Positions 37,039-46,598 of a stretch of 64,000 nucleotides of DNA are shown piece after piece; the first letter of the stretch is position 1; each line of letters starts with the position of its first letter. This stretch comes from Bergeyella sp. Its GTDB lineage: Bacteria; Bacteroidota; Bacteroidia; Flavobacteriales; Weeksellaceae. Where the stretch lies: positions 248,001-312,000 of the forward strand of contig SZYB01000002.1 of the NCBI GenBank assembly GCA_030263285.1, given 5' to 3'. Under the pieces are notes generated by a model, which saw only the letters and a list, made by a program, of their open reading frames with translations, ran no database searches and was not told where the DNA came from. Both the position numbers and the translations under genes were made by a program.

Positions 37039-37061
37039 GAAACATTATTGATTATGATAGG

Positions 37062-38435
37062 TTACAATCTGTCATACATTCCCTGAGAGAATTCTTCCAG
37101 ACCAGGATCTCTCGCTCCCATGAGAAGCAGTACCGAACCTTTGGAAAGGGAAGGGCGGATATGTTTGAGCACCTCCTCCCTGTTTTCTACAAAAAAAGCC
37201 TTTTTCCCAAGGGCAGAAATACCGTCCGTAAGATCTTTAGCAGAAATATCCTTGATCACAGAACCTCCTGCATAAAAGATCTCACTCATCCATATCTCAT
37301 CCTCTTCCCGAAGAGCCGAGGCTATTTCTAAGACAAATTCTTTGCGCAAAAAACGAGTGGGCCTGTACCCATGTGGCTGAAACCATGCCACAACCTTGTT
37401 AGTCAACGGCTGACAAGACCGAATACTCGCCGCACATTTCGCAGGGTTATGAGCATAGTCATCAATTACCCAGACACCTGATTTATACCCCAGTATCTGG
37501 CTTCTTCTATAAATCCCCTCATAATTTGACAAGCTCTCTGCACATACATGCGGAGAGATTCCTAACTGCAAAGCCACTGCTATGGCGGCAGTGGCATTTT
37601 CTACATTATGTTTTCCCAGTGCAGGCATCTCAAACCTTTGATTCTCTATACTAAAAAAAACTCGGAAGCCTTTTTGAGAAAAATTGTGTGCAGAAAAACC
37701 TGCTTCCACCTCAACACCAAAATCCTGATCCCTGCTAACAGACAGTTTTCTCGCAAAAACATTCCCCTGATTGACTACAAAAAGCCCTCGGGTGTTTTTC
37801 CTAAAAATACCAAACAGTTCTTCCAAGGCTTCTGGTTCCTGATGATCCTTATCTATGTTGAGCAAAAGCCCCACCTCCGGAGTATAATTTACGATAGAAC
37901 CATCACTCTCGTCTGCTTCTATAATAAGCCAATCTCCACTTCCTACCGCTGCATTTCCCAGTTTATTTTCTCTTATAAGCTGGATCAGACCTGCTCCCGC
38001 AATGATGCTGGGTTCCAAATCTGCATGACGTAAAATTTGGTAGAGCATTGCTGCGGTAGAAGATTTACCCGAGGTACCCGCTACGGCAATTGTTTTTTTA
38101 CTCTTCGCAATCATCGAGAGCAGTTCTCCTCTCTTGATAACAGGAATATTGAGTTTTCGGGCCTTTACCATCTCCCCCACAGTCTCTTCTATGGCTGTGG
38201 AAATCACCACAAGATCTGTCTTATGAGAAATACCAATCCCATCTTGAGGATAACAGGCAATCCCTTCCGCCTCCAATAATTTTTTTGTTTTGTTTTCGCC
38301 TGGTGAAGAAAAATAACGATCACTGCCCGAGACTTTTTTTCCTATACCTTTTAAATACTGGGCAATAGCACTCATACCAGCCCCCGCAATTCCTATAAAA
38401 AAAACATTCTTAAAATCTGAAATCTTTCGGACCAT
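37062..38435 (-). CDS. mpl: MurC-like Mur ligase, probable murein peptide ligase Mpl
   Basis: Mur ligase of 457 residues. Mpl attaches recycled murein tripeptide (L-Ala-D-Glu-mesoDAP) to UDP-MurNAc. The N-terminal loop GIAGAGMSAIAQYL (14-27), EADESDGSIVNYTPEVG, NIDKDHQE, HNVENATAAIAVAL, DDYAHNPAK and WFQPHGYRPTRF match the MurC/Mpl group. The ATP loop reads AGTSGKSSTAAML instead of the GTHGKTT of MurC, with a Ser replacing the Thr after the key Lys. MurC proper is at 4563-5924, so a recycling role is the best reading, and the LD-carboxypeptidase at 11.3-12.2 kb fits that pathway. Confidence 0.75.
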   Translation of the reverse strand: MVRKISDFKNVFFIGIAGAGMSAIAQYLKGIGKKVSGSDRYFSSPGENKTKKLLEAEGIACYPQDGIGISHKTDLVVISTAIEETVGEMVKARKLNIPVIKRGELLSMIAKSKKTIAVAGTSGKSSTAAMLYQILRHADLEPSIIAGAGLIQLIRENKLGNAAVGSGDWLIIEADESDGSIVNYTPEVGLLLNIDKDHQEPEALEELFGIFRKNTRGLFVVNQGNVFARKLSVSRDQDFGVEVEAGFSAHNFSQKGFRVFFSIENQRFEMPALGKHNVENATAAIAVALQLGISPHVCAESLSNYEGIYRRSQILGYKSGVWVIDDYAHNPAKCAASIRSCQPLTNKVVAWFQPHGYRPTRFLRKEFVLEIASALREEDEIWMSEIFYAGGSVIKDISAKDLTDGISALGKKAFFVENREEVLKHIRPSLSKGSVLLLMGARDPGLEEFSQGMYDRL

Positions 38436-38472
38436 TGGATAATTTCAAGGAAAAACGACGAAACTTTATAGA

Positions 38473-39201
38473 TCAGTAAAATTTATTCTCCACCAAAGTC
38501 CACAAACGTTGCGCATAATCGTCTGCCTTTTCCCATCTTTTTTCGTGGTAAAGCACACTGAAAAAAACTTTAGCCTCTTCTGCTGAATGGAAAGCGTTTA
38601 TTTTCTCTATTACTTCATCAAATTCTTCCTGATCTCCAGAAAAGAGAATTCTGCAGAAAGAAATTTTGTCATTTAAATCCAGTTTAATCCCGGAAATTTT
38701 GACAGAAGAGAGCAATGGAACTTTTTTAACTTCGAAAGCTTTATTCATGGAAACTTCCTTTATTTTCTCTGCTCCGGAGAATTGTTTTCCCTTTTTCGTA
38801 TGCACTCCCTTGATTGGGGAAAGCCTTATTTTTTTTATTGTGTTGTGAGGAGTCATACGCTTTTGCTGAGTGTAACCTACAACAGAGGTCATTTCTCTAG
38901 AATTGGTTTTTATCTCCGCAATAGACTTTTTTATTTTCTCTCTTTCCTGTGCTTTTATTCGTCCCTGATCTGATATCCCCTTTTCTCCAGGATCAGTGAC
39001 TGCCTGTATTTCCTTTATTCCTTCTCCAAAAAAATTTTTGTTCTTTTCCAAATACTTAAGAACCGTGATTTTTTCGCTCAAGTCCTTTAGAAATTGCTCC
39101 TTTTCCAAGAGTAATTCCGGGTGGGCAGACACAGACAAATCCCTCAGAATCTCCAGAGAATCCGAAAAAAGTTTGTCCCGCAAATCTTGTAGGCTATGCA
39201 T
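38473..39201 (-). CDS. Conserved hypothetical protein of Flavobacteriia
   Basis: Soluble protein of 242 residues without signal peptide or membrane segment. The N-terminal part (1-60) and a charged region (about 65-135, lysine-rich) are likely helical or disordered. A compact C-terminal domain begins at SGIKLDLNDKISFCRILFSG and contains FDEVIEKINAF and KRWEKADDYAQRLW. The C-terminal domain looks like one I recall from many Chryseobacterium-type genomes, function unknown. It lies 37 bases from mpl on the same strand and may be co-transcribed. Confidence 0.78.
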   Translation of the reverse strand: MHSLQDLRDKLFSDSLEILRDLSVSAHPELLLEKEQFLKDLSEKITVLKYLEKNKNFFGEGIKEIQAVTDPGEKGISDQGRIKAQEREKIKKSIAEIKTNSREMTSVVGYTQQKRMTPHNTIKKIRLSPIKGVHTKKGKQFSGAEKIKEVSMNKAFEVKKVPLLSSVKISGIKLDLNDKISFCRILFSGDQEEFDEVIEKINAFHSAEEAKVFFSVLYHEKRWEKADDYAQRLWTLVENKFY

Positions 39202-39247
39202 GTAAATGAGTATTTTTGAGAAAGAAAAACAAGAGCTAAGTTAAAAA

Positions 39248-39635
39248 ATGTTTTCAGATTTGCAATTACAAACGTCGAACAATTGGGAAGATGGGGGTCT
39301 GCGGTTCTGTGTTTTCTGGTAAGACAGAAGAGTTTATTTCGCGGTTGACGGAGGCAAAAGAGGAGTGATATCAAGAATAGATGAGGCACAATTTTTGGAT
39401 CCGGATATTGGCCCGTTCATAAATGAACTCGAAGACCAAGGCAAAAGGGTGATTATAAAAAGACTGGATGTAGACTTTATAAGGCTACTCCTTGGGTCTG
39501 TGCTCTTTATTGCTTGCTGTGGCCGAATCTGTTACAAAACTTCATACAAAACACAAAATTTCTATAGAACTAGGAACAGATAAGTTTTATGAAGGGGGGA
39601 GCAGGAGAATATTTATCCAAAGAAAAAAACCATGA
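39248..39635 (+). pseudogene. tdk: Thymidine kinase remnant
   Basis: Pieces of thymidine kinase read in succession in different frames. After an ATG at 39248 comes VCGSVFSGKTEEFISRLTEA, the P-loop region (expected ICGSMFSGKTEELIRRL), then a stop. SRIDEAQFLDPDIGPFINEL then carries the DEAQF motif, LDVDF follows, and then CSLLLAVAESVTKLHTKHK in another frame. The last part ends GGSRRIFIQRKKP at a TGA at 39633-39635. The remnant is 388 bases against about 580 expected, so internal segments are deleted as well as frameshifted. It lies 8 bases before the MurF-Alr start, a neighbour typical of tdk in Flavobacteriia as I recall. Loss of tdk would impair thymidine salvage unless another copy exists. 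Confidence 0.85.
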
Positions 39636-39642
39636 AAAATTA

Positions 39643-42093
39643 ATGGATTATACCGCAAAACAAATCTCGGAAATTACAGGAGCAAAATTGCTGGGCAATG
39701 CGGAGACGAAAATTCGGCATATCATTTATGATACAAGGATCGTCTACTCTACGGAAGATATGGCCTTTATCGCAATTGATACGGAAAAAAACAAGGGAAC
39801 TCAATACCTGTCTGAAGCGGTAGAGAAAGGCATAAAATCGGTCATATCCACAAAAAAAATGGAAAACACAAAATCGGGAGTCACGCAAATTCTCATAGAG
39901 GATAGCATGGAATTTTTAAGAAAACTCGCCAAATATCACCTAGATCATTCTAAAAATTTCAGCACGGTAGGAATAACGGGAAGTAATGGTAAAACTATAA
40001 TTAAAGAGTGGTTATATCAATCTTTACATGAAGACTATAACCTAGTGAAAAGCCCAAAAAGTTTTAACTCACAACTGGGGTTACCCCTGTCCCTTTTACA
40101 AATAGAAAAGGAAAATAATCTGGGAATTTTTGAGGTGGGAATTTCAAAACCAAAAGAAATGGAGACTCAGGAAAAAATTTTCTCTCCACAATTTGGAATA
40201 CTACCCCATATAGGGACCGCCCATTTGAGTAATTTTCGCGATGAAGAAGAGCTTATAGACGAAAAACTTAAACTATTTAGCAACTCAGAAACCATACTTT
40301 TCAATGGAGATCATGATAAAGTATACGATAGACTACACGAGCTGTATCCAGATAAAATTTTGTTGTCCTACGGTTTTAAAGAAAGAAATTCTCTTAGGGT
40401 TATGGGAAAAAAGGGGGAAAAATGCGAAAAATTACAGCTGAATTTTCTGGGAAGAAAAGAAGAGTTTATTTTTAAATATAAAGACGAAGCAACGTTATAT
40501 AATACATTGTGTATCATCACTTTTTTGTTATACAAAAATTATCCCGCAAACAAGATACAAGAAAAGGTTAATGCTTTACGTTCTGTAGAAATGCGACTGG
40601 AAAGCGTAAAGGGAAATAAGGGAAATATAATCATCAATGACTCTTACAATCTGGATATCGATTCCCTCATTATTGCTTTTCAATACATAAAAGAGTATAA
40701 AAGAAAAAAAAAAATACTGGTACTAACCGATTTTTCTGAACACAAAGATGCAAAAGCGCTTTACGAAAAAGTGGCGAAAATAATAAATGAGCAAGCGTTT
40801 GAAAAGGTATTTCTTTTGGGAGAAGAAATCACAAACTACATAGATAAACTCACTTGTGGGACAGAAGCCTTTAAAAACAGAGAAGATCTCCTATCTAGTA
40901 AAAGTTTTAACGCTATAGAAAATTCGCTTATACTCTTGAAAGGTGCAAGAAAATTTGAAATAGAAAGAGTAAAAAATTATCTGGAACTCCAAAAACACGA
41001 CACAGTTATGGAGATTAATCTCAACGCTATTCTGCATAACATCAATGTATTCAGATCTTTTATAAAACCAGGGACAAAGATCATGGCTATGGTGAAAGCA
41101 TTTTCTTACGGATTGGGCGATTATGAAATTGCGGAGTTTTTGCAACATCATCATGTTGATTACCTGGGAGTAGCCTATACAGATGAGGGAAGGAATCTGA
41201 GAAAAAAAGGAATTACTTTGCCCATTATGGTAATGAATCCTGAGCCTTACAGCTTTGGGAGTATTATAGAGTATTCTTTAGAACCGGAAATATATAGCTT
41301 TAGATTATTTGATATTTTTTGCAGAGAGCTTATAGATAAGGGGTATAGCGGAAAATATCCTGTGCATATTAAGGTGGAAACGGGAATGCATCGATTGGGA
41401 TTTAAAGACAAAGACGTGCAGGAATTATTGAAAAAAATAAAAAATTCTCCTGTAAAAGTCGTTTCTATTTTTAGTCATTTGTCCAGTGCAGATGCTGTTG
41501 GGGAAGAAGAATATACATTAAGTCAAATAGAACTTTTTTCAAATATTACCCGTGCTCTCTGTAAGGGATTAGGCTACCGCCCAATGCTTCATATCCTTAA
41601 TTCTTCAGGAATCCTTAATTTTCATAATTACCAACATGATATGGTAAGAATAGGAATAGGAATGATAGGAGAAATTTCAGATCCGGGAGTAAAACAAAAA
41701 TTAATAGGGGCCGTAAAATTTAAAACTATAATCTCTCAAATTTCGGAACTTGAGAAGGGAGAAACTGTGGGATACGGCAGAAAATATAAAACAAAGAAAA
41801 AAACTAAAATAGCTACCGTATCGGTGGGATATGCGGACGGAATTCCCAGATCCATAGGAAATGGGAGGGGAAAAATGGGTATCAATGATAAGAAAGTGCC
41901 TATTGTAGGAAATATTTGTATGGATATGGCAATGTTGGATATAGGAGATATGAATGTACAGGAAGGTGACGAGGTCACCATTTTCAACCCAAACCCTTCA
42001 TTACAAGAATTTTCTAAATATTGCAAAACCATACCTTACGAGGTGCTCACCTCTGTTTCCAGACGAGTGAAACGCATTTATATCAAAAGCTGA
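39643..42093 (+). CDS. Bifunctional MurF ligase / alanine racemase fusion
   Basis: Fusion of 816 residues typical of Bacteroidota. The N-terminal MurF half (1 to about 450) adds D-Ala-D-Ala to UDP-MurNAc-tripeptide; its ATP loop is ITGSNGKTIIKEW near 110-122, and SPKSFNSQLGLPLSLL follows. The alanine racemase half starts at MEINLNAILHN (about 456). It has the PLP lysine in MVKAFSYG (about residue 484), VETGMHRLGF, the catalytic tyrosine region VGYGRKYK and GYADGIPRSIGN, and CMDMAMLDIGD. So one protein makes D-Ala and uses D-Ala-D-Ala. The start at 39643 is chosen because the bases before it belong to the tdk remnant. It overlaps the next gene (TGATG). Confidence 0.93.
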   Translation: MDYTAKQISEITGAKLLGNAETKIRHIIYDTRIVYSTEDMAFIAIDTEKNKGTQYLSEAVEKGIKSVISTKKMENTKSGVTQILIEDSMEFLRKLAKYHLDHSKNFSTVGITGSNGKTIIKEWLYQSLHEDYNLVKSPKSFNSQLGLPLSLLQIEKENNLGIFEVGISKPKEMETQEKIFSPQFGILPHIGTAHLSNFRDEEELIDEKLKLFSNSETILFNGDHDKVYDRLHELYPDKILLSYGFKERNSLRVMGKKGEKCEKLQLNFLGRKEEFIFKYKDEATLYNTLCIITFLLYKNYPANKIQEKVNALRSVEMRLESVKGNKGNIIINDSYNLDIDSLIIAFQYIKEYKRKKKILVLTDFSEHKDAKALYEKVAKIINEQAFEKVFLLGEEITNYIDKLTCGTEAFKNREDLLSSKSFNAIENSLILLKGARKFEIERVKNYLELQKHDTVMEINLNAILHNINVFRSFIKPGTKIMAMVKAFSYGLGDYEIAEFLQHHHVDYLGVAYTDEGRNLRKKGITLPIMVMNPEPYSFGSIIEYSLEPEIYSFRLFDIFCRELIDKGYSGKYPVHIKVETGMHRLGFKDKDVQELLKKIKNSPVKVVSIFSHLSSADAVGEEEYTLSQIELFSNITRALCKGLGYRPMLHILNSSGILNFHNYQHDMVRIGIGMIGEISDPGVKQKLIGAVKFKTIISQISELEKGETVGYGRKYKTKKKTKIATVSVGYADGIPRSIGNGRGKMGINDKKVPIVGNICMDMAMLDIGDMNVQEGDEVTIFNPNPSLQEFSKYCKTIPYEVLTSVSRRVKRIYIKS

Positions 42094-44282
42094 TGAAAAA
42101 AATTATACCGGTTATTTTTTTATTCTTTTTTCTCTTCGTAGAAGGACAGAAGAAATTTTCTGCAGATAAAAAACCCAGTCCCAAAATAGGACTTTCCCTG
42201 TCGGGAGGCGGGGCAAAGGGTTTTGCTCACGTGGGAGTATTAAAAGTATTGGATTCTATGGGAATAAAAATAGATTACATATCTGGAACAAGCATGGGAG
42301 CAGTAATAGGAGGACTTTACGCAACAGGATATACCGGAAAAGAAATAGAGAAATTTATCCTAAGAACAGATTTCTATGACGTATTACTAGAAGAAAAAGA
42401 CAGAAGGGAGAACTCTTTCTTCAACAAAAAAAACGATAAATATATACTCAATTTCCCCGTAATTGACGGAAAGATAAGCCTACTACCGAAAGCCATCTCT
42501 AAAGGACAGGGAACGTTTAATTTACTGAAAGAATTATTGAACGATTACTCAAATATTAATGATTTTTCAAAACTTCCTATTCCTTTCCTCTGTACAGCAA
42601 CTAACCTGGAAAATGGTAAATTGAAGATATTAGAAAAGGGAGACCTTGTCGCCTCTATACTAGCAAGTTCTGCATATCCCACACTTATTGATCCTGTAAA
42701 ACTAAACGACAGTCTCTATATAGATGGAGCTATTACCAACAACTTTCCCTCTGAACCCTTAAAGGAAAGAGGAATAGACATCGTAATAGGTGTAGATCTA
42801 AGCCAACCTTTGTCAAGTAGAGAAGAAATTAATTCTGCTCTGGAGATACTCAATCAGGTACTGGATTTCAAGGTTAAGGAAGAAACCGAAAAGCAATACA
42901 AGTATACTGACATAAAAATTCATCCTGATTTAAAAAATTATAAGGCAACGAGTTTTAAAGAAAAAGAAAAAATATTGAAACTAGGATACACAGAAGCAAG
43001 AAAATACGTAAATGTTTTAAGTAAGCTCCCTAAAAGAAAAAGTGAGGAATTACAGAATATTAGAATTGCAAATTATAACTATATATTCAAAATAGATAGT
43101 ATGAAAATCTCTGGTAATAATATATTTAATAAGTCTTACGTAAAAGGAAAAATGAAATTTAAGAATAATACATTGCAAACATACCACTCCATCAATCGGA
43201 TGATAGAAAATCTGTATTCTACAAACAATTATAAACTAATTAATTATAAAATTATCCAAAAAAACAGACAGAATATACTTAAACTAACTGTTACAGAAGA
43301 CGATACCAGACTTAATCTCAAATTGGGTTTGCACTATGATCGGGTGATGAAAACAGGAATATTGGTCAACCTTACCTATAAGAGATTTCTTTTTAATAAT
43401 TCGACACTTTCTATGGATGCAGTCTTAGGAGACTCCCCGAGATATTATTTTAATTACTTTATAGATAATGGATATATCCCCGGCTTTGGCATTTATAGCA
43501 CAGCGATGGAAGTAAACATGACAGACGATTACAACAAAGAAACACTCCATTCATACAAATGGATGAGAAATGAAACCTACGTACAATCTACTTGGAGGGA
43601 TAAATACGCAATAGGCGGGGGAATTAGTCATGATTACTTTAATAATATTATCTATAATCAAATCAGAATTAACGAAAATGTTAATTATATAAATCCATAT
43701 GCTTTTATAAAATGCGACACACGAGATGATATAGACTTTGCCACCCGAGGAATTTTTATAGAAACAGAGGCTAAAATCATAAATCCTGTAAAAAAAAATA
43801 GCAATTCAGAAAAAATATTACAAATAAAAAGCAGCCTGGAATTTAATTTTCCACTCGTTTATTGGCTTTCTTTCAGGGCAACCACCGCATTAGGACTTTC
43901 CTTCGGAAATTCTTTACCGAAGAATTATGCCTATCGTTTTGGAGGAGTATTTAAGCAAAATATTAACAATACATACCCTGTCTATGGTCTAGAATTCGGT
44001 TCTGTAAAAGAAAACAATTTTAATGCCTCATCTCTTTTTCTTCAGTTTAAAATGCTAAAAAAATACTTTCTCAGTGGGCATGTTTCTTCTCTCTATCTTA
44101 TAGAACACACAAAAACAGATACGTTTGTATTCAATACATTAAAGACTACAGGGATTACTGTCGGATACAAATCTCCGTTCGGCAATATTTCTCTTGATTA
44201 CAGCAAAGTAATAAAAACTAATATTCCTTTAGCTACCCATAAAAACGGAATATTTAACATCGTATTAGGACATTGGTTTTAA
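42093..44282 (+). CDS. Patatin-like phospholipase with POTRA and outer-membrane barrel domains
   Basis: Outer membrane protein of 729 residues. A signal peptide (MKKIIPVIFLFFFLF) leads into a patatin domain with the oxyanion loop SGGGAKGF (residues 34-41), nucleophile elbow GTSMG (64-68) and DGA (210-212), the Ser-Asp dyad of these phospholipases. A POTRA-like region (about 340-430, SMKISGNNIFNKSYV) and a beta-barrel with alternating hydrophobic strands follow to the end. The layout matches the PlpD type, or type Vd autotransporters. It overlaps the MurF-Alr stop and is followed after one base by ybeY, so it is translated from the same operon. Substrate unknown. Confidence 0.88.
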   Translation: MKKIIPVIFLFFFLFVEGQKKFSADKKPSPKIGLSLSGGGAKGFAHVGVLKVLDSMGIKIDYISGTSMGAVIGGLYATGYTGKEIEKFILRTDFYDVLLEEKDRRENSFFNKKNDKYILNFPVIDGKISLLPKAISKGQGTFNLLKELLNDYSNINDFSKLPIPFLCTATNLENGKLKILEKGDLVASILASSAYPTLIDPVKLNDSLYIDGAITNNFPSEPLKERGIDIVIGVDLSQPLSSREEINSALEILNQVLDFKVKEETEKQYKYTDIKIHPDLKNYKATSFKEKEKILKLGYTEARKYVNVLSKLPKRKSEELQNIRIANYNYIFKIDSMKISGNNIFNKSYVKGKMKFKNNTLQTYHSINRMIENLYSTNNYKLINYKIIQKNRQNILKLTVTEDDTRLNLKLGLHYDRVMKTGILVNLTYKRFLFNNSTLSMDAVLGDSPRYYFNYFIDNGYIPGFGIYSTAMEVNMTDDYNKETLHSYKWMRNETYVQSTWRDKYAIGGGISHDYFNNIIYNQIRINENVNYINPYAFIKCDTRDDIDFATRGIFIETEAKIINPVKKNSNSEKILQIKSSLEFNFPLVYWLSFRATTALGLSFGNSLPKNYAYRFGGVFKQNINNTYPVYGLEFGSVKENNFNASSLFLQFKMLKKYFLSGHVSSLYLIEHTKTDTFVFNTLKTTGITVGYKSPFGNISLDYSKVIKTNIPLATHKNGIFNIVLGHWF

Positions 44283-44283
44283 A

Positions 44284-44736
44284 ATGATTAACATACATTT
44301 TGAGAATACAGAAGAATTTATCCTCAACAAAGACTATTTTGTTTGGTTTGAGTTCATCGTGAAAAATGAAAATAAAAAAATGGGGAGCATTAATTACATT
44401 TTTTGTGATGATGAGTACCTATTGGAAATCAATAGAACCTACTTAAACCATAATTATTATACAGATATCATCACTTTTGATTATGTAAAGGGAAATAGTA
44501 TAAACGGTGATATATACATATCTTTGCCCAGAGTTCATGAAAATGCAAAAATTCATAAAACATCAAATAGAGAAGAACTGGACAGAGTTTTGTCACACGG
44601 GCTACTGCATCTTTGTGGATATAAAGACCATGAGGAAGAAGAAAAAAAAATTATGAGAAATAAGGAAAATTACTATATACTCCTATTTAAAAATTCAATG
44701 TTTCACGTGCAACATTTTCTGGATAATAAACAATGA
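44284..44736 (+). CDS. ybeY: Endoribonuclease YbeY, rRNA maturation factor
   Basis: Zinc-dependent RNase-like protein of 150 residues that takes part in 16S rRNA 3' maturation and ribosome quality control. The zinc motif is SHGLLHLCGYKDHEEEE (about 99-115), with the three conserved histidines. TDIITFDY and GDIYISLP precede it. The normal motif is HxxLHLxGYDH; here a Lys is inserted before the Asp-His, which is common in some lineages. It overlaps mnmG by 4 bases (ATGA). Its 3' end carries a parS-like site at 44699-44714. Confidence 0.92.
   Translation: MINIHFENTEEFILNKDYFVWFEFIVKNENKKMGSINYIFCDDEYLLEINRTYLNHNYYTDIITFDYVKGNSINGDIYISLPRVHENAKIHKTSNREELDRVLSHGLLHLCGYKDHEEEEKKIMRNKENYYILLFKNSMFHVQHFLDNKQ
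44699..44714. other. parS-like ParB binding site, first of two
   Basis: TGTTTCACGTGCAACA differs at one of 16 positions from the parS consensus TGTTTCACGTGAAACA. It lies inside the last codons of ybeY (F-H-V-Q-H), so codon choice here is partly bound to the site. The second site lies 1.9 kb away, just after mnmG. Confidence 0.7.
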
Positions 44737-46598
44737 ATACAGAAATATACGATGTAATAGTGGTAGGAGCCGGACATGCAGGCTGTGAAGCAGCTGCCGC
44801 CGCGGCAAATATGGGATCAAAGACTTTACTTATTACAATGAACATGCAAACCATAGGACAAATGAGCTGCAATCCGGCGATGGGAGGTATAGCAAAAGGA
44901 CAAATAGTAAGGGAAATAGATGCTCTGGGAGGGTACTCCGGTATAGTATCGGATGATTCTGCCATACAGTTTAAAATGCTGAATATATCAAAAGGGCCAG
45001 CAATGTGGTCTCCCAGAAGTCAAAATGATAGAATGAATTTTTCTTTAGAATGGAGGTATAGACTGGAAAAAATAGAAAATCTAGATTTTTTCCAGGATAT
45101 GGTTTCTTCCCTTATTTTAAAAAAAACTAAAGTAGCAGGTGTTATCACTTCACTGGGTATAAAAATAAAGTCTAAATCAGTAATACTCACTAACGGAACC
45201 TTTTTAAACGGGCTTATTCATGTGGGAGAAAAACAGGTGAGAGGAGGAAGAATGGGAGAACCCGGAACACGAGGAATAACAGAACAGCTTATTTCTCTAG
45301 GATTTATAGTAGGAAGAATGAAAACAGGAACTCCGCCAAGAATAGATGGAAGAAGCCTTGATTATACAAAAATGGAAGAACAGAAAGGAGATGAAAATCC
45401 AGGAACATTCAGTTATATGGCCTCCAAAACTTTGAAAAAACAAAAAAGTTGTTTTATTACCTATACCAATGAAGAAGTTCACGAAACGCTTAGATCTTCG
45501 TTTGATAAGAGTCCAATGTTTAACGGAACTATAAAAAGTCTGGGACCAAGATATTGTCCCAGCATAGAAGACAAAGTATACCGTTTTGCAGAAAGAACTC
45601 GGCATCAACTCTTTGTAGAACCCGAAGGATGGAATACTGTAGAGGTATACTTAAATGGATTTAGTTCTTCTTTACCGGAAGACATCCAAATAAAAGCACT
45701 TAAAAAAATACAGGGATTTAAAAATGTAAAGGTTTTCAGACCAGGATATGCTATAGAATATGACTATTTTCCTCCCACTCAACTCAGCTCTACCCTAGAA
45801 ACAAAAATAATAGAAAATCTATTTTTTGCAGGACAAATTAACGGAACTACGGGCTATGAAGAAGCAGCAGGACAAGGGATTATCGCCGGCATCAATGCAC
45901 ACCAAAAAATACACGGAAAAGAAAAATTCATATTAGGCAGAGATGAAGCCTATATAGGAGTCCTTATAGACGATCTTATTACAAAGGGCACGGAAGAGCC
46001 CTACCGAATGTTTACCTCAAGAGCAGAATACAGACTACTGTTGAGGCAAGACAATGCAGACATACGACTTACAGAAAAATCAAACAGAATAGGTTTGGCT
46101 AGCGACAAAAGACTAAAAAAAGTAGAAGAAAAAGTAAAAAAAAGCGATGAACTGATAGATTTTCTAAAAAACTATTCTATAAAACCCAAAGTAATCAATC
46201 CTATACTAAGCAAAAATAAAAGTAATCTTGTGGATCAATCGTATAAAGCCAGTCAATTCATAACAAGACCCAATATAAAAATTGAAACACTAGTAGAAAT
46301 ACCCGAGATAAGAGAAAAAATAAAAAAATATACCACAGAGATAAGAGAACAAGCAGAAATCAATATAAAATATAAAGGCTATATAGAAAAAGAGAAAGAA
46401 AATATTAATAGATTAAAGAAAACAGAAAAAATAAAAATACCAAAAGATTTCAATTATTCTAAAATTAATTCCCTTTCCACAGAAGCAAAGGAAAAATTAG
46501 AAAATTTAAGGCCCGAAACTTTGGCACAAGCAAGCAGAATAAGTGGAGTAAACCCTGCAGATATAAGCATACTGAGAATATACATAGCAAAACAATGA
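44733..46598 (+). CDS. mnmG: tRNA uridine-5-carboxymethylaminomethyl modification enzyme, FAD-binding subunit
   Basis: FAD protein (formerly GidA) that works with MnmE to modify U34 of certain tRNAs; the window's MnmA thiolates the same base. It has 621 residues. The FAD loop VVGAGHAGCEAAAAAANMG (residues 9-27) and the CNPAMGGIAKGQIVREIDALGG stretch (split as CNPAMGGIAKG and QIVREIDALGG) are intact. GYAIEYDYFPPTQL and GTTGYEEAAGQG are further signatures, and a helical C-terminal domain binds MnmE. It overlaps ybeY by 4 bases and is bracketed by two parS-like sites. GidA was historically found beside the origin in many bacteria. Confidence 0.97.
   Translation: MNTEIYDVIVVGAGHAGCEAAAAAANMGSKTLLITMNMQTIGQMSCNPAMGGIAKGQIVREIDALGGYSGIVSDDSAIQFKMLNISKGPAMWSPRSQNDRMNFSLEWRYRLEKIENLDFFQDMVSSLILKKTKVAGVITSLGIKIKSKSVILTNGTFLNGLIHVGEKQVRGGRMGEPGTRGITEQLISLGFIVGRMKTGTPPRIDGRSLDYTKMEEQKGDENPGTFSYMASKTLKKQKSCFITYTNEEVHETLRSSFDKSPMFNGTIKSLGPRYCPSIEDKVYRFAERTRHQLFVEPEGWNTVEVYLNGFSSSLPEDIQIKALKKIQGFKNVKVFRPGYAIEYDYFPPTQLSSTLETKIIENLFFAGQINGTTGYEEAAGQGIIAGINAHQKIHGKEKFILGRDEAYIGVLIDDLITKGTEEPYRMFTSRAEYRLLLRQDNADIRLTEKSNRIGLASDKRLKKVEEKVKKSDELIDFLKNYSIKPKVINPILSKNKSNLVDQSYKASQFITRPNIKIETLVEIPEIREKIKKYTTEIREQAEINIKYKGYIEKEKENINRLKKTEKIKIPKDFNYSKINSLSTEAKEKLENLRPETLAQASRISGVNPADISILRIYIAKQ

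Noticed and set aside
39589..39642. Longer MurF-Alr frame starting at 39589
   Set aside because: These bases read as the end of the thymidine kinase relic in another frame, and MurF starts at MDYTAKQ.
42228..42233. CACGTG core in the patatin gene as a parS site
   Set aside because: Arms TTGCT and GGAGT do not fit; it encodes the conserved patatin motif A-H-V-G.
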